Positions 27,983 through 36,477 are shown, counted from the stretch's first letter. The stretch: DNA of 64,000 nt from Brucella anthropi_A (GCF_046630315.1 NZ_LQBD01000033.1:62001-126000), one strand, 5' to 3'. The notes: generated by a model not told the origin, from the letters alone. Numbers and translations are program-made.

Positions 27983-28762
27983 ATGCGCAAACTACTCGTC
28001 GCTGCGACCATTCTGGCCGTTTTCACCGCTGGCAGCGCCTTTGCTAAGACCGTCCGCGTCGGCGTAACGCCCGGACCGCACGCCCAGATCATGGAAAAGG
28101 TGAAGGAAGTCGCCGAAAAGAACGGCCTTGAAATCGATATCCAGGAATTCTCGGATTATGTCATTCCGAATATGGCGCTGGCGGATGGCGCGCTGGAAGC
28201 GAATTCGTTCCAGCACAAGCCCTATCTCGACAATCAGGTCGCCGATCGCGGCTTCGATATTGTCAGCATTGCCGAAACGGTCAATTTTCCGATGGGCATG
28301 TATTCGAAGAAGCTGAAGACTATTTCGGAACTGGCCGACGGCGCGACGATTGCAATCCCCAACGATCCGACCAATGGCGGCCGCGCCTTGCTCGTGCTTG
28401 CCGAAAACGGCATCATCAAGCTTGATCCGGCCAAGGGACTGAAGGTCAGCGCCCTCGATATCACCGAAAACCCGAAGAATCTGAAATTCGTTGAACTCGA
28501 TGCCGCACAGCTGCCGCGTTCGATGGAAGATGTCGATGCCGCCGTCATCAACACCAATTATGCGATGGAAGCAGGCCTGAACCCGGCCACCGATCCGCTG
28601 GTGCGGGAAGGCGAGAAAGCGCCTTACGTCAATATTCTCGTGGTTCGCGCGGCAGACAAGGATGCCGATTGGGTGAAAACCCTGATCTCATCCTACCACA
28701 GCGATGCGGTGAAGGAATTCATCGCCACGACATTCAAGGGATCGGTGACGCCTGCCTGGTAA
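27983..28762 (+). CDS. MetQ/NlpA-family substrate-binding protein
   Basis: 259 residues. Residues 1-21 are a Sec signal peptide (LLVAATILAVFTAGSAFA, cleavage before KTVRVG); there is no lipobox Cys, unlike E. coli MetQ. The mature part matches the NlpA family (VRVGVTPGPHAQIMEKVKE, IPNDPTNGGRALLVLAE, AAVINTNYAMEAGL), which binds methionine or related amino acids for a MetNI-type importer. No metN or metI is adjacent, so it is an orphan binding protein or serves a distant transporter. AAGGAG lies before the ATG; a terminator follows. Confidence 0.87.
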   Translation: MRKLLVAATILAVFTAGSAFAKTVRVGVTPGPHAQIMEKVKEVAEKNGLEIDIQEFSDYVIPNMALADGALEANSFQHKPYLDNQVADRGFDIVSIAETVNFPMGMYSKKLKTISELADGATIAIPNDPTNGGRALLVLAENGIIKLDPAKGLKVSALDITENPKNLKFVELDAAQLPRSMEDVDAAVINTNYAMEAGLNPATDPLVREGEKAPYVNILVVRAADKDADWVKTLISSYHSDAVKEFIATTFKGSVTPAW

Positions 28763-28772
28763 AATCACCGCA

Positions 28773-28806
28773 GGCTCCGGATCATCGAACAGGTCCGGAG
28801 CCTTTT
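28773..28806. terminator. Terminator after the MetQ-like gene
   Basis: GGCTCCGGA 28773-28781 pairs with TCCGGAGCC 28794-28802, then TTTT; it lies between convergent genes. Confidence 0.8.
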
Positions 28807-28811
28807 GCTGG

Positions 28812-29396
28812 TCAGTCGAAAACCTCGCCCGGATAAACGCCCCACAGATCCGATTGCTTGATCCAGCCCCGGACGCCACCCATGTCCACCCGGCACCATT
28901 GGCCGTTGCATTCGCGCACGGTGCCGACCACGCCGGGCTCGATTTCGGCGGCAAGTCCCGCTGTATCGCTGGCATCGCGGCGCATATTGATCATCGAGCC
29001 CGGATTGTTCTTGAGCCAGGGCGCTGTGATGGCGGTCCGCTTGCCGGAAAGCAGCGACTGGTAGACCCAGCCTTCCGTGCCATCCGCGTCGCGGATCCGA
29101 CGCCAATTGTCATATTCCTGGATGATCTCGACCGGGAGGCCTGCCTTCATGAAAAGCCATGAGACCGCGTAGTCGCGCCCCGGACCGATGCGCAGATTGA
29201 CGCGCGCCGGTTTCAGGCTGACGAAGCGCGGTACGGGAAGCCCGCTTGCGCCGACCGTCGTACCGGCCGTCGTGCCAGCGGGGGCCGCAGCCTGCGCGCC
29301 ATGGCTGTGCGTGGCGCCAAGCGGCGCCAAAAAGAGAAAAAATGCCAGAAAGCCAAGCGTGGCCATCCAAAAGCGTTGCGAAAGTACTGTGTACAA
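28812..29396 (-). CDS. Exported SH3-domain protein
   Basis: 194 residues, or 183 from the inner ATG at 29363. The hydrophobic N-terminus (MATLGFLAFFLFLAPLGATHSHG) is a signal peptide. Two bacterial SH3-like (SH3_4/DUF1058) repeats follow: LKPARVNLRIGPGRDYAVSWLF to DGTEGWVYQSLLSG, and NMRRDASDTAGLAAEIEPG to VRGWIKQSDLWGVYPGE. Such proteins sit in the periplasm and may bind cell-wall peptides, but no enzyme motif is present. A perfect 22-base palindrome lies 15 bases upstream of the longer start. Confidence 0.82.
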   Translation of the reverse strand: MYTVLSQRFWMATLGFLAFFLFLAPLGATHSHGAQAAAPAGTTAGTTVGASGLPVPRFVSLKPARVNLRIGPGRDYAVSWLFMKAGLPVEIIQEYDNWRRIRDADGTEGWVYQSLLSGKRTAITAPWLKNNPGSMINMRRDASDTAGLAAEIEPGVVGTVRECNGQWCRVDMGGVRGWIKQSDLWGVYPGEVFD

Positions 29397-29410
29397 ACTG
29401 CGACCTCTCG

Positions 29411-29432
29411 CCGTCCTGTCATGACAGGACGG
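29411..29432. promoter_or_regulatory. Perfect 22-base palindrome, operator-like
   Basis: CCGTCCTGTCA at 29411-29421 is followed immediately by its exact reverse complement (29422-29432). No T-run follows, so a terminator is unlikely. It sits in a divergent intergenic region, close to the SH3 gene start; the half-site CCGTCCTGT recurs at 29474-29482. The binding protein is unknown. Confidence 0.55.
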
Positions 29433-29710
29433 TTGCGGCTTCAGCAGTTGAAGGGGGCTGCGAGGCGACGTTGCCGTCCTGTTTCCAGATCATTCGTCCA
29501 TCTGTGTGCAACAGATCGAAATCTGACCTAATTATTTGATTTCAATTGCATCTTTCCGGAAAATCATTGCTGACTTTCCAAGAGGCACCTGAAGTTTCCG
29601 GTTTTTCTTTGTCTTTGCCGCTTCGCCTTGATAGAGATGTTCAGCCGAAGCAATATCCCATATTGCACCGCCTTGGTTAAGGAGGTCTCAACATGAAGCT
29701 TCGGTTAACG

Positions 29711-29751
29711 CATTTTCGGGAAAAGTGGGAGTCGGTTTTCCGCTGGAAATG
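29711..29751. repeat. RIME-like palindromic repeat (type B, copy 2)
   Basis: Hairpin with an outer 7-bp stem (CATTTTC with GGAAATG, one wobble) and an inner 6-bp stem (GGAAAA with TTTTCC). Its loop core AAAGTGGGA-CGGTTTT matches the element at 15618. It begins 16 bases after a well-formed but apparently abandoned ATG. Confidence 0.65.
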
Positions 29752-29834
29752 TGCAGGAAATTTCTTGGAGCGCGCCCTGTCCGTTGGTAACAATACGGGC
29801 CGTTCCAGGGGCTTTGCTCAACGATGGGGTGGAA

Positions 29835-30839
29835 ATGTCGAACAAGAAGAAACCGCTGGTCGTTCTTACGCGAAAATTGCCGGACCCAGTGGAAACCCGG
29901 ATGCGGGAACTGTTTGATGCGCGTCTGAACATAGACGACCACCGCATGAATCAGCCGGAAATCATCGCCGCGATGAAGGAAGCGGACGTTCTGGTGCCTT
30001 GCATCACGGATGTCATCGATGCGGCGGCCATCGAGCAGGCAGGTCCCGATCTGAAGCTCATCGCAAATTTCGGCAATGGCGTGGATAATATCGACGTCGC
30101 CGCAGCCGCAAAGCGCGGCATCACAGTCACCAACACGCCCAATGTCCTCACCGAGGACACCGCCGACATGACGCTGGCGCTTCTGCTTTCGGTGCCAAGA
30201 CGTCTGGTGGAGGGCGCAAACGTGCTGGGTGAACGCCACGGCCAATGGCCGGGCTGGTCGCCGACCTGGATGCTCGGACGGCGCATCTGGGGCAAGCGCC
30301 TCGGCATTGTCGGCATGGGGCGCATCGGCACGGCTGTCGCCCGCCGGGCGAAAGCTTTCGGGCTTTCCATTCACTATCACAACCGCAAACGCGTCAATCC
30401 GCAGGTCGAGGAAGAGCTGGAAGCGACCTATTGGGACAGTCTCGACCAGATGCTGGCCCGGATGGACATCATTTCGGTCAACTGCCCGTCGACGCCGGCC
30501 ACGTTCCATCTCCTGTCGGCCCGCCGCATCGCGCTGATGCAGCCGACCGCCTATATGGTCAACACGGCGCGCGGCCAGATCATCGACGAGAATGCGCTGA
30601 TCGAGCTGATCGAGCAGGGCAAGCTTGCCGGGGCGGGGCTCGACGTTTTCGAAAACGAACCGGCGGTCAATCCGCGCCTGCTGGCCTTGGCCGAAAAGGG
30701 CAAGATCGTCCTGCTGCCCCATATGGGGTCTGCCACCATGGAAGGCCGCATCGATATGGGCGACAAGGTCATCATCAATATCAAGGCTTTTGTCGACGGG
30801 CACCGCCCGCCCGACCGCGTATTGCCGAACCGGGTTTAA
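29835..30839 (+). CDS. D-2-hydroxyacid dehydrogenase, glyoxylate/hydroxypyruvate reductase type
   Basis: 334 residues. Rossmann loop GIVGMGRIGTAVARR; catalytic Arg in MVNTARGQIIDE, Glu in DVFENEPAV, His in LLPHMGSAT. The residues after the second strand, HYHNRKRV, lack the acidic residue of NAD-specific enzymes and carry arginines, which suggests NADPH use. The likely reaction is reduction of glyoxylate or hydroxypyruvate in the cytosol. ATG 29835 fits homologues (MSNKKKPLVVLTRKLP). A much better ribosome site lies 150 bases upstream, now separated by a palindromic repeat. Confidence 0.87.
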   Translation: MSNKKKPLVVLTRKLPDPVETRMRELFDARLNIDDHRMNQPEIIAAMKEADVLVPCITDVIDAAAIEQAGPDLKLIANFGNGVDNIDVAAAAKRGITVTNTPNVLTEDTADMTLALLLSVPRRLVEGANVLGERHGQWPGWSPTWMLGRRIWGKRLGIVGMGRIGTAVARRAKAFGLSIHYHNRKRVNPQVEEELEATYWDSLDQMLARMDIISVNCPSTPATFHLLSARRIALMQPTAYMVNTARGQIIDENALIELIEQGKLAGAGLDVFENEPAVNPRLLALAEKGKIVLLPHMGSATMEGRIDMGDKVIINIKAFVDGHRPPDRVLPNRV

Positions 30840-31678
30840 CTTTTCCGGCTCGCGGTCTTCGTTCCATCGGTGTTCTTGCCGTCGATGAAGCGCAGGACCG
30901 TGTGCGCATAAAGACGCGGATTTTCGACCGCTACACCATGGCCGGCATCGGGCAGGATAATCAGTTCGGCACCGGGTATCTGGCTGGCGATGAATTCCGT
31001 ATGTTCGCGCGTGATGGCTGTGTCGCGGTCGCCGATGACGATCGCGGTGCGCACATGGATATCCGACAGATCCTCATCGGTATAATTCGGCTCATTTGCC
31101 CAGAGCGCATGGATTTCCTTGTCGATGCTCTCATAATGGCGCAGTTCCGGTATCGGCTTTCCCTCGGCCCGGGCCTCGACATAGCCGGTATTGCCATCGG
31201 GCGTGACGTTCGCCGCCTGCGCGAACAGGCTTTTCAGCCGTTCGGGATATCGCATGGCGATATCGAGGCCGATAATGCCGCCGTCGCTCCAGCCGACAAG
31301 ATCGACCTTGTCGATATGGAGATAGTCGAGCAGGGCCACGTAATCATCGGCCATCAATCCATAGGTGATCGGCTCTTCGGTGCGGGTGGAGCGCCCCTGG
31401 CCGCGACTGTCGGCGACGATGACGGTGTGATGGCGGGCAAGGATGGGGAGTTGCGCATCCCACACATGCTGGTCGGACAGGCCGCCGGGAATGAGCAGGA
31501 TCGGCGGCCCCTTGCCGACGATCCGGTAATACATTTCGATGCCGTTGACCTCGGCAAAGGCGGCAGGGGACGCGGGAATGGCCATGCGCGCAATTCTCTC
31601 AGTGGAAACGGGGGAAGGAAAAGACAAGGCAAGGCCGATGAGCAAGGTGGCCATCGTCAATGTCGTCTTTGCCTTCAT
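30836..31678 (-). CDS. Exported alpha/beta hydrolase
   Basis: 280 residues. The first about 30 residues form a signal peptide (LTMATLLIGLALSFPSPVSTE). The alpha/beta hydrolase core shows the oxyanion PGGLSDQHVW, the nucleophile elbow LVGWSDGG (Ser), an acid in VIGDRDTA and His in DAGHGV. It resembles peroxidase/lactonase-like hydrolases of the AB_hydrolase_1 group; substrate unknown. The stop codon shares TTAA (30836-30839) with the convergent reductase gene, so the two end with a four-base overlap and no terminator between them. Confidence 0.82.
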   Translation of the reverse strand: MKAKTTLTMATLLIGLALSFPSPVSTERIARMAIPASPAAFAEVNGIEMYYRIVGKGPPILLIPGGLSDQHVWDAQLPILARHHTVIVADSRGQGRSTRTEEPITYGLMADDYVALLDYLHIDKVDLVGWSDGGIIGLDIAMRYPERLKSLFAQAANVTPDGNTGYVEARAEGKPIPELRHYESIDKEIHALWANEPNYTDEDLSDIHVRTAIVIGDRDTAITREHTEFIASQIPGAELIILPDAGHGVAVENPRLYAHTVLRFIDGKNTDGTKTASRKS

Positions 31679-31696
31679 GATTTCCCAGTCTCATTT

Positions 31697-32557
31697 TCAG
31701 GGTCTGCGAATGAGTGTCGGCAGATCGTAGAGATAGGCGATGCGCTTGATCGCATCCTGTAGCGGCTCCAGCGTGACCGTCATGGTGTGGCCGCTCGCAT
31801 GGATCAGCATGTCGGGCGAGGCGCAGATGGCGACATGGCCCTTCCAGAACACGAGATCGCCGCGCTTCAGGTTCGAATAGGCAGCATCGGGCTCGACGAT
31901 TTCGCCAAGCGTATTCTGCTGCATGTCGGAATCGCGCAGCACCTTGCGGCCAGCCACCCACATGCACAGCTGCACGAGGCCGGAGCAGTCGATGCCGAAG
32001 CCCGACGTGCCGCCCCACAGATAGGGCGTGTGAAGAAGCGTTTCGGCAATGGTCACATAGTCGGCTGCATGTTCGCCCACCGGTGCAAGATGGCTTACGA
32101 TCAGCGCCTCGCCGCTTTCCAGAAGCGCATATTTCGTGCCGCGTGTCTCGGCCGCGCCGACAATGCGCACGCGTGAACCGAGCGACAGCGCCTTGGTGTG
32201 GGGAAAACGAAGATCGGCGCCGGGATAAACGAAGGTGCGCGGCACGATGACCAGATGGGTTTCGGCTCCGGTAGGCTGTTCCAGCGCGGCGGAGGAGACA
32301 TAACCCGTATAGCCATCGCGTTCGGCCTGCACCCACGACCAGCCGTCCATTTCCTCAAAGACGCGGACGGGATCGCCAAAGATGATCTGGGTCTGTGGTC
32401 CGCTATCCATGCGCGGTTCGGCGCGCAGATCGACAACGGGTGCGCAAACCTGCATCGGCGTTCCGACGGTAAAACGCGCCGCTTCCACCTGACCGGTCAG
32501 CCGTTCATCGGCGAGGTCGGGGCGGTAGGCGTTCAGGCGGCGGTCGAGCATGGTCAA
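31697..32557 (-). CDS. NlpC/P60-family cell-wall peptidase with SH3 domains
   Basis: 286 residues from TTG 32557, or 284 from ATG 32551. GGGAG lies eight bases before the TTG, 14 before the ATG; the TTG also overlaps the marR stop (TTGA). Two SH3-like regions (VVDLRAEPRMDSG; LGSRVRIVGAAETRG) precede the NlpC/P60 domain with Cys in GIDCSGLVQLC, His in WKGHVAICA and a polar third residue in IHASGH. Such enzymes cut peptidoglycan stem peptides (gamma-D-Glu-diaminopimelate bonds). No signal peptide is seen; rhizobial homologues share this and sit next to the same M17 peptidase gene. Confidence 0.85.
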   Translation of the reverse strand: MTMLDRRLNAYRPDLADERLTGQVEAARFTVGTPMQVCAPVVDLRAEPRMDSGPQTQIIFGDPVRVFEEMDGWSWVQAERDGYTGYVSSAALEQPTGAETHLVIVPRTFVYPGADLRFPHTKALSLGSRVRIVGAAETRGTKYALLESGEALIVSHLAPVGEHAADYVTIAETLLHTPYLWGGTSGFGIDCSGLVQLCMWVAGRKVLRDSDMQQNTLGEIVEPDAAYSNLKRGDLVFWKGHVAICASPDMLIHASGHTMTVTLEPLQDAIKRIAYLYDLPTLIRRP

Positions 32558-32949
32558 AGTGGTAACTCCCTGGCTTTGGCGATCACCAGATCGCCCAGTC
32601 TTTCAACATAGAGTGCGCCGGCGACCGTCCTCTTTACTAGCACATTTCGCCGGTCATTTTCATCACGATGCCGGGAGACGAGCTTGAGCGCGCCCATCGT
32701 GTCGAGCGCGCGCGTGATGACCGGCTTGGTGACGTTCAGTTTTGCTGCAAGTCCCCGCACGGTATGCGGCGGGGGCTCCAGATAGATGGCGAGCAGAATT
32801 GCCGTCTGTCGCGTGGTGAGATCGGGCATCTCGTCACGCACCTGTTCCAGCGACAGGGTTCTCAGCAATGTCAGCGCCTGCGACGGTTTCAGTTCAATCG
32901 GCATCCGGCTCCACCAAAACGGGGATTGTTTCGGAACCGTTTTATTCAA
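32554..32949 (-). CDS. MarR-like winged-helix regulator
   Basis: 131 residues. The winged-helix region is LTTRQTAILLAIYLEPPPHTVRGLAAKLNVTKPVITRALDTM, with the wing HRDENDRRNVLVKRTVAG. A MarR-type protein, ligand unknown. It lies between an M17 aminopeptidase gene (29 bases) and the NlpC/P60 gene (overlap), so it may regulate its own peptidase operon. MPIELKPSQAL at codon 16 is an alternative start. Confidence 0.8.
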   Translation of the reverse strand: MNKTVPKQSPFWWSRMPIELKPSQALTLLRTLSLEQVRDEMPDLTTRQTAILLAIYLEPPPHTVRGLAAKLNVTKPVITRALDTMGALKLVSRHRDENDRRNVLVKRTVAGALYVERLGDLVIAKARELPL

Positions 32950-32978
32950 TCCGCTTTCGGCGTTTCAGGCAAGTGGAT

Positions 32979-34361
32979 TCAGCGCGCCGGATAGCGTTCC
33001 TTCAAAAGCTGGTAAAGAGCGCGGATGGCTTGTGCCTCTCCACCGACCGGCGAGGCCGGTTTTTCGACCGGCACCCAGCCGAAAATGTCGAAATGTGCCC
33101 ATTTTCCAGCCTTCTCGACAAATTTGTCGAGGAAAAGCGCTGCCGTCACCGATCCGGCAAAGCCGTCTGTGGTGACATTGTTGATGTCGGCGATCCGCGA
33201 GGACAGTTTTTGCGCATAGGGCTTCCAGAGCGGCATCCGCCACAGCGGGTCCGCCGTCGCATCGGCATGTTCCGCAATCGAAGCGGCAAGCCCGTCATCA
33301 TGCGTATAGAAGGGCGGCAGATCGGGACCGAGCGCGACACGCGCGGCCCCCGTCAGCGTCGCCATGTCGATGAGGAGTTCAGGCTCTTCCTCATCGGCAA
33401 GTGCCAACGCGTCGGCAAGGACCAGCCGTCCTTCGGCATCCGTATTGCCGATTTCGACGGTCAGCCCCTTGCGACTTTGCAGGACGTCGCCCGGACGGAA
33501 GGCGTTTCCGGCAATCGAATTCTCCACCGCCGGGATCAATACGCGCAGCCGCACCGGCAGTTCCGCGTCCATGACCATGGAAGCAAGGCCCAGCACATTG
33601 GCGGCTCCCCCCATATCCTTCTTCATCAGGAGCATGCCGCTTGCCGGTTTGATGTCGAGGCCGCCAGTGTCGAAACAGACGCCCTTGCCGACCAGCGTGA
33701 TTTTCGGGGCGTCTGCCTTGCCCCAGGTGAGATCGATCAGGCGTGGCGCAACCGCACCGGCGCGACCGACCGCATGGATCATGGGAAAATTCTTTTCCAG
33801 AAGCGCATCGCCTTTCGTGACGGCAATGTCGGCCTTGTATCGCTTCGCCAGTTCGCGGGCGGCATTTTCGAGGGCATCCGGCCCCATATCGTTGGTCGGC
33901 GTGTTGATGAGATCGCGCACAAGCGTCACCGCAGCGGCGATGCGGCGGATTTCGGCCTCATCCAGGCCATCGGGCAGGGCAAGGCGGATCGCCTTGCCAT
34001 TTGCCTTGCGATAACGCGTAAAACCGTAGCCGCCCATCAGGAAACCCAGAACGGCAAGCGCTGCCTCATCCACCGCGCCCTCAATATGCCAGTCTCCTTC
34101 CGGAAGGCTGCGGGCGAGCTTTCCGGCCAGAAGCTGCGACTGGCCGCCCTTCTGCGCGTCGCCGGTTCCCAAAAGCGCCCCCGACACCGATCCGCCCGCG
34201 CCTGGAACAACCAGCACGCGTCCGGCTTCGCCGTCAAAACCGTTGGCCCCGGCCCATGCAATTGCATCGGCTGGAAGACCGGAGGTTTCCAGCCCGCCTT
34301 TCGGCGTAAACCAGATCGGGCGGCTTTGTTCGGATTTTCGGGAAAGAAGTTCGACAGACAT
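32979..34361 (-). CDS. M17 leucyl aminopeptidase family protein
   Basis: 460 residues. M17 enzymes are hexameric, two-metal aminopeptidases. The signature NTDAEGRLVLADAL is present, as are the metal-ligand segments VGKGVCFDTGGLDIK and MKKDMGGAANVLG. ATG 34361 starts MSVELLSRKSEQSRPIW; the open frame runs to 34535 through a palindromic repeat and is not part of the gene. First gene of the M17-marR-nlpC group, suggesting a joint role in peptide or wall-peptide turnover. Confidence 0.92.
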   Translation of the reverse strand: MSVELLSRKSEQSRPIWFTPKGGLETSGLPADAIAWAGANGFDGEAGRVLVVPGAGGSVSGALLGTGDAQKGGQSQLLAGKLARSLPEGDWHIEGAVDEAALAVLGFLMGGYGFTRYRKANGKAIRLALPDGLDEAEIRRIAAAVTLVRDLINTPTNDMGPDALENAARELAKRYKADIAVTKGDALLEKNFPMIHAVGRAGAVAPRLIDLTWGKADAPKITLVGKGVCFDTGGLDIKPASGMLLMKKDMGGAANVLGLASMVMDAELPVRLRVLIPAVENSIAGNAFRPGDVLQSRKGLTVEIGNTDAEGRLVLADALALADEEEPELLIDMATLTGAARVALGPDLPPFYTHDDGLAASIAEHADATADPLWRMPLWKPYAQKLSSRIADINNVTTDGFAGSVTAALFLDKFVEKAGKWAHFDIFGWVPVEKPASPVGGEAQAIRALYQLLKERYPAR

Positions 34362-34426
34362 GATGCTCTTTCTGACCAGTAGGTGATGTCCGGCAAAAGC
34401 GCATGGGATTTTGTCGGAAGTCCATA

Positions 34427-34504
34427 AAAACAGACAGATAGCGCATCCCGAAAACTGTGAAACAGCTTTCGGATAAGATGCGCGCCAAAACAGACAGATA
34501 GCGC
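34427..34504. repeat. RIME-like repeat (copy 2) with an 18-base direct repeat
   Basis: GCGCATCCCGAAAACTGTG to CTTTCGGATAAGATGCGCG (34441-34484) is a palindromic element of the family seen at 14659 and 47377. The 18-mer AAAACAGACAGATAGCGC occurs at 34427-34444 and again at 34487-34504, exactly 60 bases apart, bracketing it. Confidence 0.8.
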
Positions 34505-34647
34505 GATTATTGCCGTGCGGAAACCAAAACCGCAATCGCTTTATTAACCAATCATTAGGGTTAACAGATTATTGATTGTGCAGGAATTGGGCTTGAGGGT
34601 GACTAAAGCATGTTGGATGCGCGACACGCTTTGGCAGGAGAGGCGGG

Positions 34648-35454
34648 ATGCTGCACATCGCTCGAAAAGATGCTATCGCAACACGTCTCGGCTTCGCCTT
34701 TCTTCTTTCGGCACTTGTGCTGTCCGGCTGCACATCGGTTGACCGGACGACAACGGGCTCGGTGCGCCGCGCGGCAACCATCGCTACTTTCGATCACATG
34801 AACGACGCGCAGCTTGCCGCCATGGCCGGTCGGCTCGGCGCGCAATATGAGCGCAATCCCAAGGACCGCCAGACAGCGCTCAACTATGCCAATGTGCTGG
34901 CGCGGCTTGGCCGCAACGATCAGGCGCTGGCCGTGATGCGGGCGCTCGCCATCGTCTATCCGAAGGATCAGGCCGTTCTTGCGGCTTACGGCAAGGCGCT
35001 CGCCGGTGCGGGCCAGTTCGACGGCGCGCTGGACGCCGTTCGCCGCGCGCAGAACCCGGCCTATCCCGACTGGAAGCTGGTTTCCGCGGAAGGCGCCATT
35101 CTCGACCAGATGGGCCGCAAGGAAGAAGCCCGCGCGACCTATCAGAAGGCGCTGCAACTCCAGCCGAATGAACCGTCGATCATTTCCAATATGGGCATGT
35201 CCTATCTTCTGGCCGGGGATGCGCGAACGGCGGAAACCTATTTCAAGCAGGCCGCAGCCGCGCCCGGCGCCGACAGCCGCGTGCGCCAGAACCTGGCTCT
35301 TTCCGTCGGCTTGCAGGGGCGCTTTCAGGAAGCCGAGGCGATTGCCGCGCAGGAGATTTCTCCGCAGCAGGCCAAGGCCAATACGGATTATCTCCGCTCC
35401 ATGCTGGCCCAGCAGAATTCCTGGAACATGCTCAAGGACAAGCCGAAAGGCTGA
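34648..35454 (+). CDS. tadD: TadD-like TPR lipoprotein of the Tad pilus
   Basis: 268 residues. Lipoprotein signal peptide with lipobox LSGC and acylated Cys28. The rest is TPR repeats (DRQTALNYANVLARLGRNDQAL; VSAEGAILDQMGRKEEARATYQKALQLQPNEP; NMGMSYLLAGDARTAETYFKQA). TadD is an outer-membrane-anchored assembly factor for the Flp secretin. The gene faces the minus-strand tad operon and ends 11 bases from tadC without an evident terminator. Confidence 0.88.
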   Translation: MLHIARKDAIATRLGFAFLLSALVLSGCTSVDRTTTGSVRRAATIATFDHMNDAQLAAMAGRLGAQYERNPKDRQTALNYANVLARLGRNDQALAVMRALAIVYPKDQAVLAAYGKALAGAGQFDGALDAVRRAQNPAYPDWKLVSAEGAILDQMGRKEEARATYQKALQLQPNEPSIISNMGMSYLLAGDARTAETYFKQAAAAPGADSRVRQNLALSVGLQGRFQEAEAIAAQEISPQQAKANTDYLRSMLAQQNSWNMLKDKPKG

Positions 35455-35465
35455 AGCCTTTCTTA

Positions 35466-36467
35466 TCAGTTGCCGCCGAACAACCCGCCTTGCGCCGAAA
35501 TCTGGATGAAGGCCGGGCCGAGAATGACGATAAAGAGCACGGGCAGGAAGAAGACGATCATCGGCACGGTGAGCTTTGGCGGCAGGGCAGCGGCCTTTTT
35601 TTCCGCTTCCAGCAGGCGCAGGTCGCGGCTTTCCTGAGACAGCGTGCGCAATGCCTGCGCAATCGGCGTGCCGTAACGCTCGGCTTGAATCAGCGCCTGC
35701 GTTACCGATTTGACCGGTTCGAGCCCCGTGCGACTGGCGAGGTTTTCATAGGCCTGGCGGCGCTCGGGCAGGAAGGACAGTTCGGCATTGGTCAGCATCA
35801 GTTCCTCAGCAAGCTCAACGGACTGAATGCCGATTTCGTCCGCCACCCGGCGAAACGCAGCCTCCGTGGACATGCCTGATTCGACGCAGATCAGCATCAG
35901 GTCAAGCGCGTCCGGCCATGCGCGCCGGATGGATTGCTTGCGTTTGGAGACCTTGTTCGAGACATAGAGGTTGGGCGCATAGAAACCGGCATAGCCTGCG
36001 AGAATGCACGCGAAAAACCGAACGAACAACGACTGGTCGGCAAGCACGCCAAGCATGAAGATGTAGATGGCGGCCATGATCATGGCCCCAAAGGGCAGCA
36101 CAAAGCGCAGGAACAGAAAGATGTTGAGCGGGTTTTGCCCGCGGAAGCCCGCCTGCCGGAGTGACGCTATCGTCTTTTCATCGGCCAGCGCGCGCTTGAG
36201 ATCAAGCTTTTCGACGAATTCGCGAATGCCCTGCTTCTGCTGATGACGCAGGCTGTTGCGGCGATCGCTTTCCGCTGCCAGCCGGGCGCGTTCGCGCGAG
36301 CGGATGGCTTCGCGTTCGGTGGCGACCGATTTCATGCGCGATTTGAGCGCGCTGCCGCTCAGAACCGGCATGAGGATCGTCACCGCTGTGGCGAAGACGG
36401 CGACTGTAATGAGGGCGCCGATCAGAAACTGCGGATCGGAAAATTTCTGCGTGAGGAGAGAAAGCAT
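35466..36467 (-). CDS. tadC: Tad pilus inner-membrane platform protein TadC
   Basis: 333 residues. T2SS_F domain (LDLMLICVESGMSTEAAFRRVADE; RYGTPIAQALRTLSQESRDLR) with hydrophobic segments near 15-30, 110-165 and 300-325. TadC pairs with TadB to form the platform moved by the CpaF ATPase. The preceding tadB gene ends 10 bases upstream. Last gene of the minus-strand tad operon. Confidence 0.92.
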   Translation of the reverse strand: MLSLLTQKFSDPQFLIGALITVAVFATAVTILMPVLSGSALKSRMKSVATEREAIRSRERARLAAESDRRNSLRHQQKQGIREFVEKLDLKRALADEKTIASLRQAGFRGQNPLNIFLFLRFVLPFGAMIMAAIYIFMLGVLADQSLFVRFFACILAGYAGFYAPNLYVSNKVSKRKQSIRRAWPDALDLMLICVESGMSTEAAFRRVADEIGIQSVELAEELMLTNAELSFLPERRQAYENLASRTGLEPVKSVTQALIQAERYGTPIAQALRTLSQESRDLRLLEAEKKAAALPPKLTVPMIVFFLPVLFIVILGPAFIQISAQGGLFGGN

Positions 36468-36477
36468 GTCCGGCGCC

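Larger units (their letters stand above)
29397..29834. other. 438-base gap between the SH3 gene and the reductase gene
   Basis: No long credible gene. It holds the perfect palindrome at 29411-29432, a half-site copy CCGTCCTGT at 29474-29482, an AT-rich stretch (29520-29580), a consensus ribosome site AAGGAGG (29679-29685) with ATG at 29693, and a RIME-like palindrome at 29711-29751. The 74-codon frame from 29693 overlaps the next gene out of frame and has no recognisable product. Confidence 0.7.

Noticed and set aside
34362..34535. N-terminal extension of the M17 aminopeptidase
   Set aside because: The extra 58 codons run through a palindromic repeat and have no ribosome site; the ATG at 34361 gives the family's usual start.
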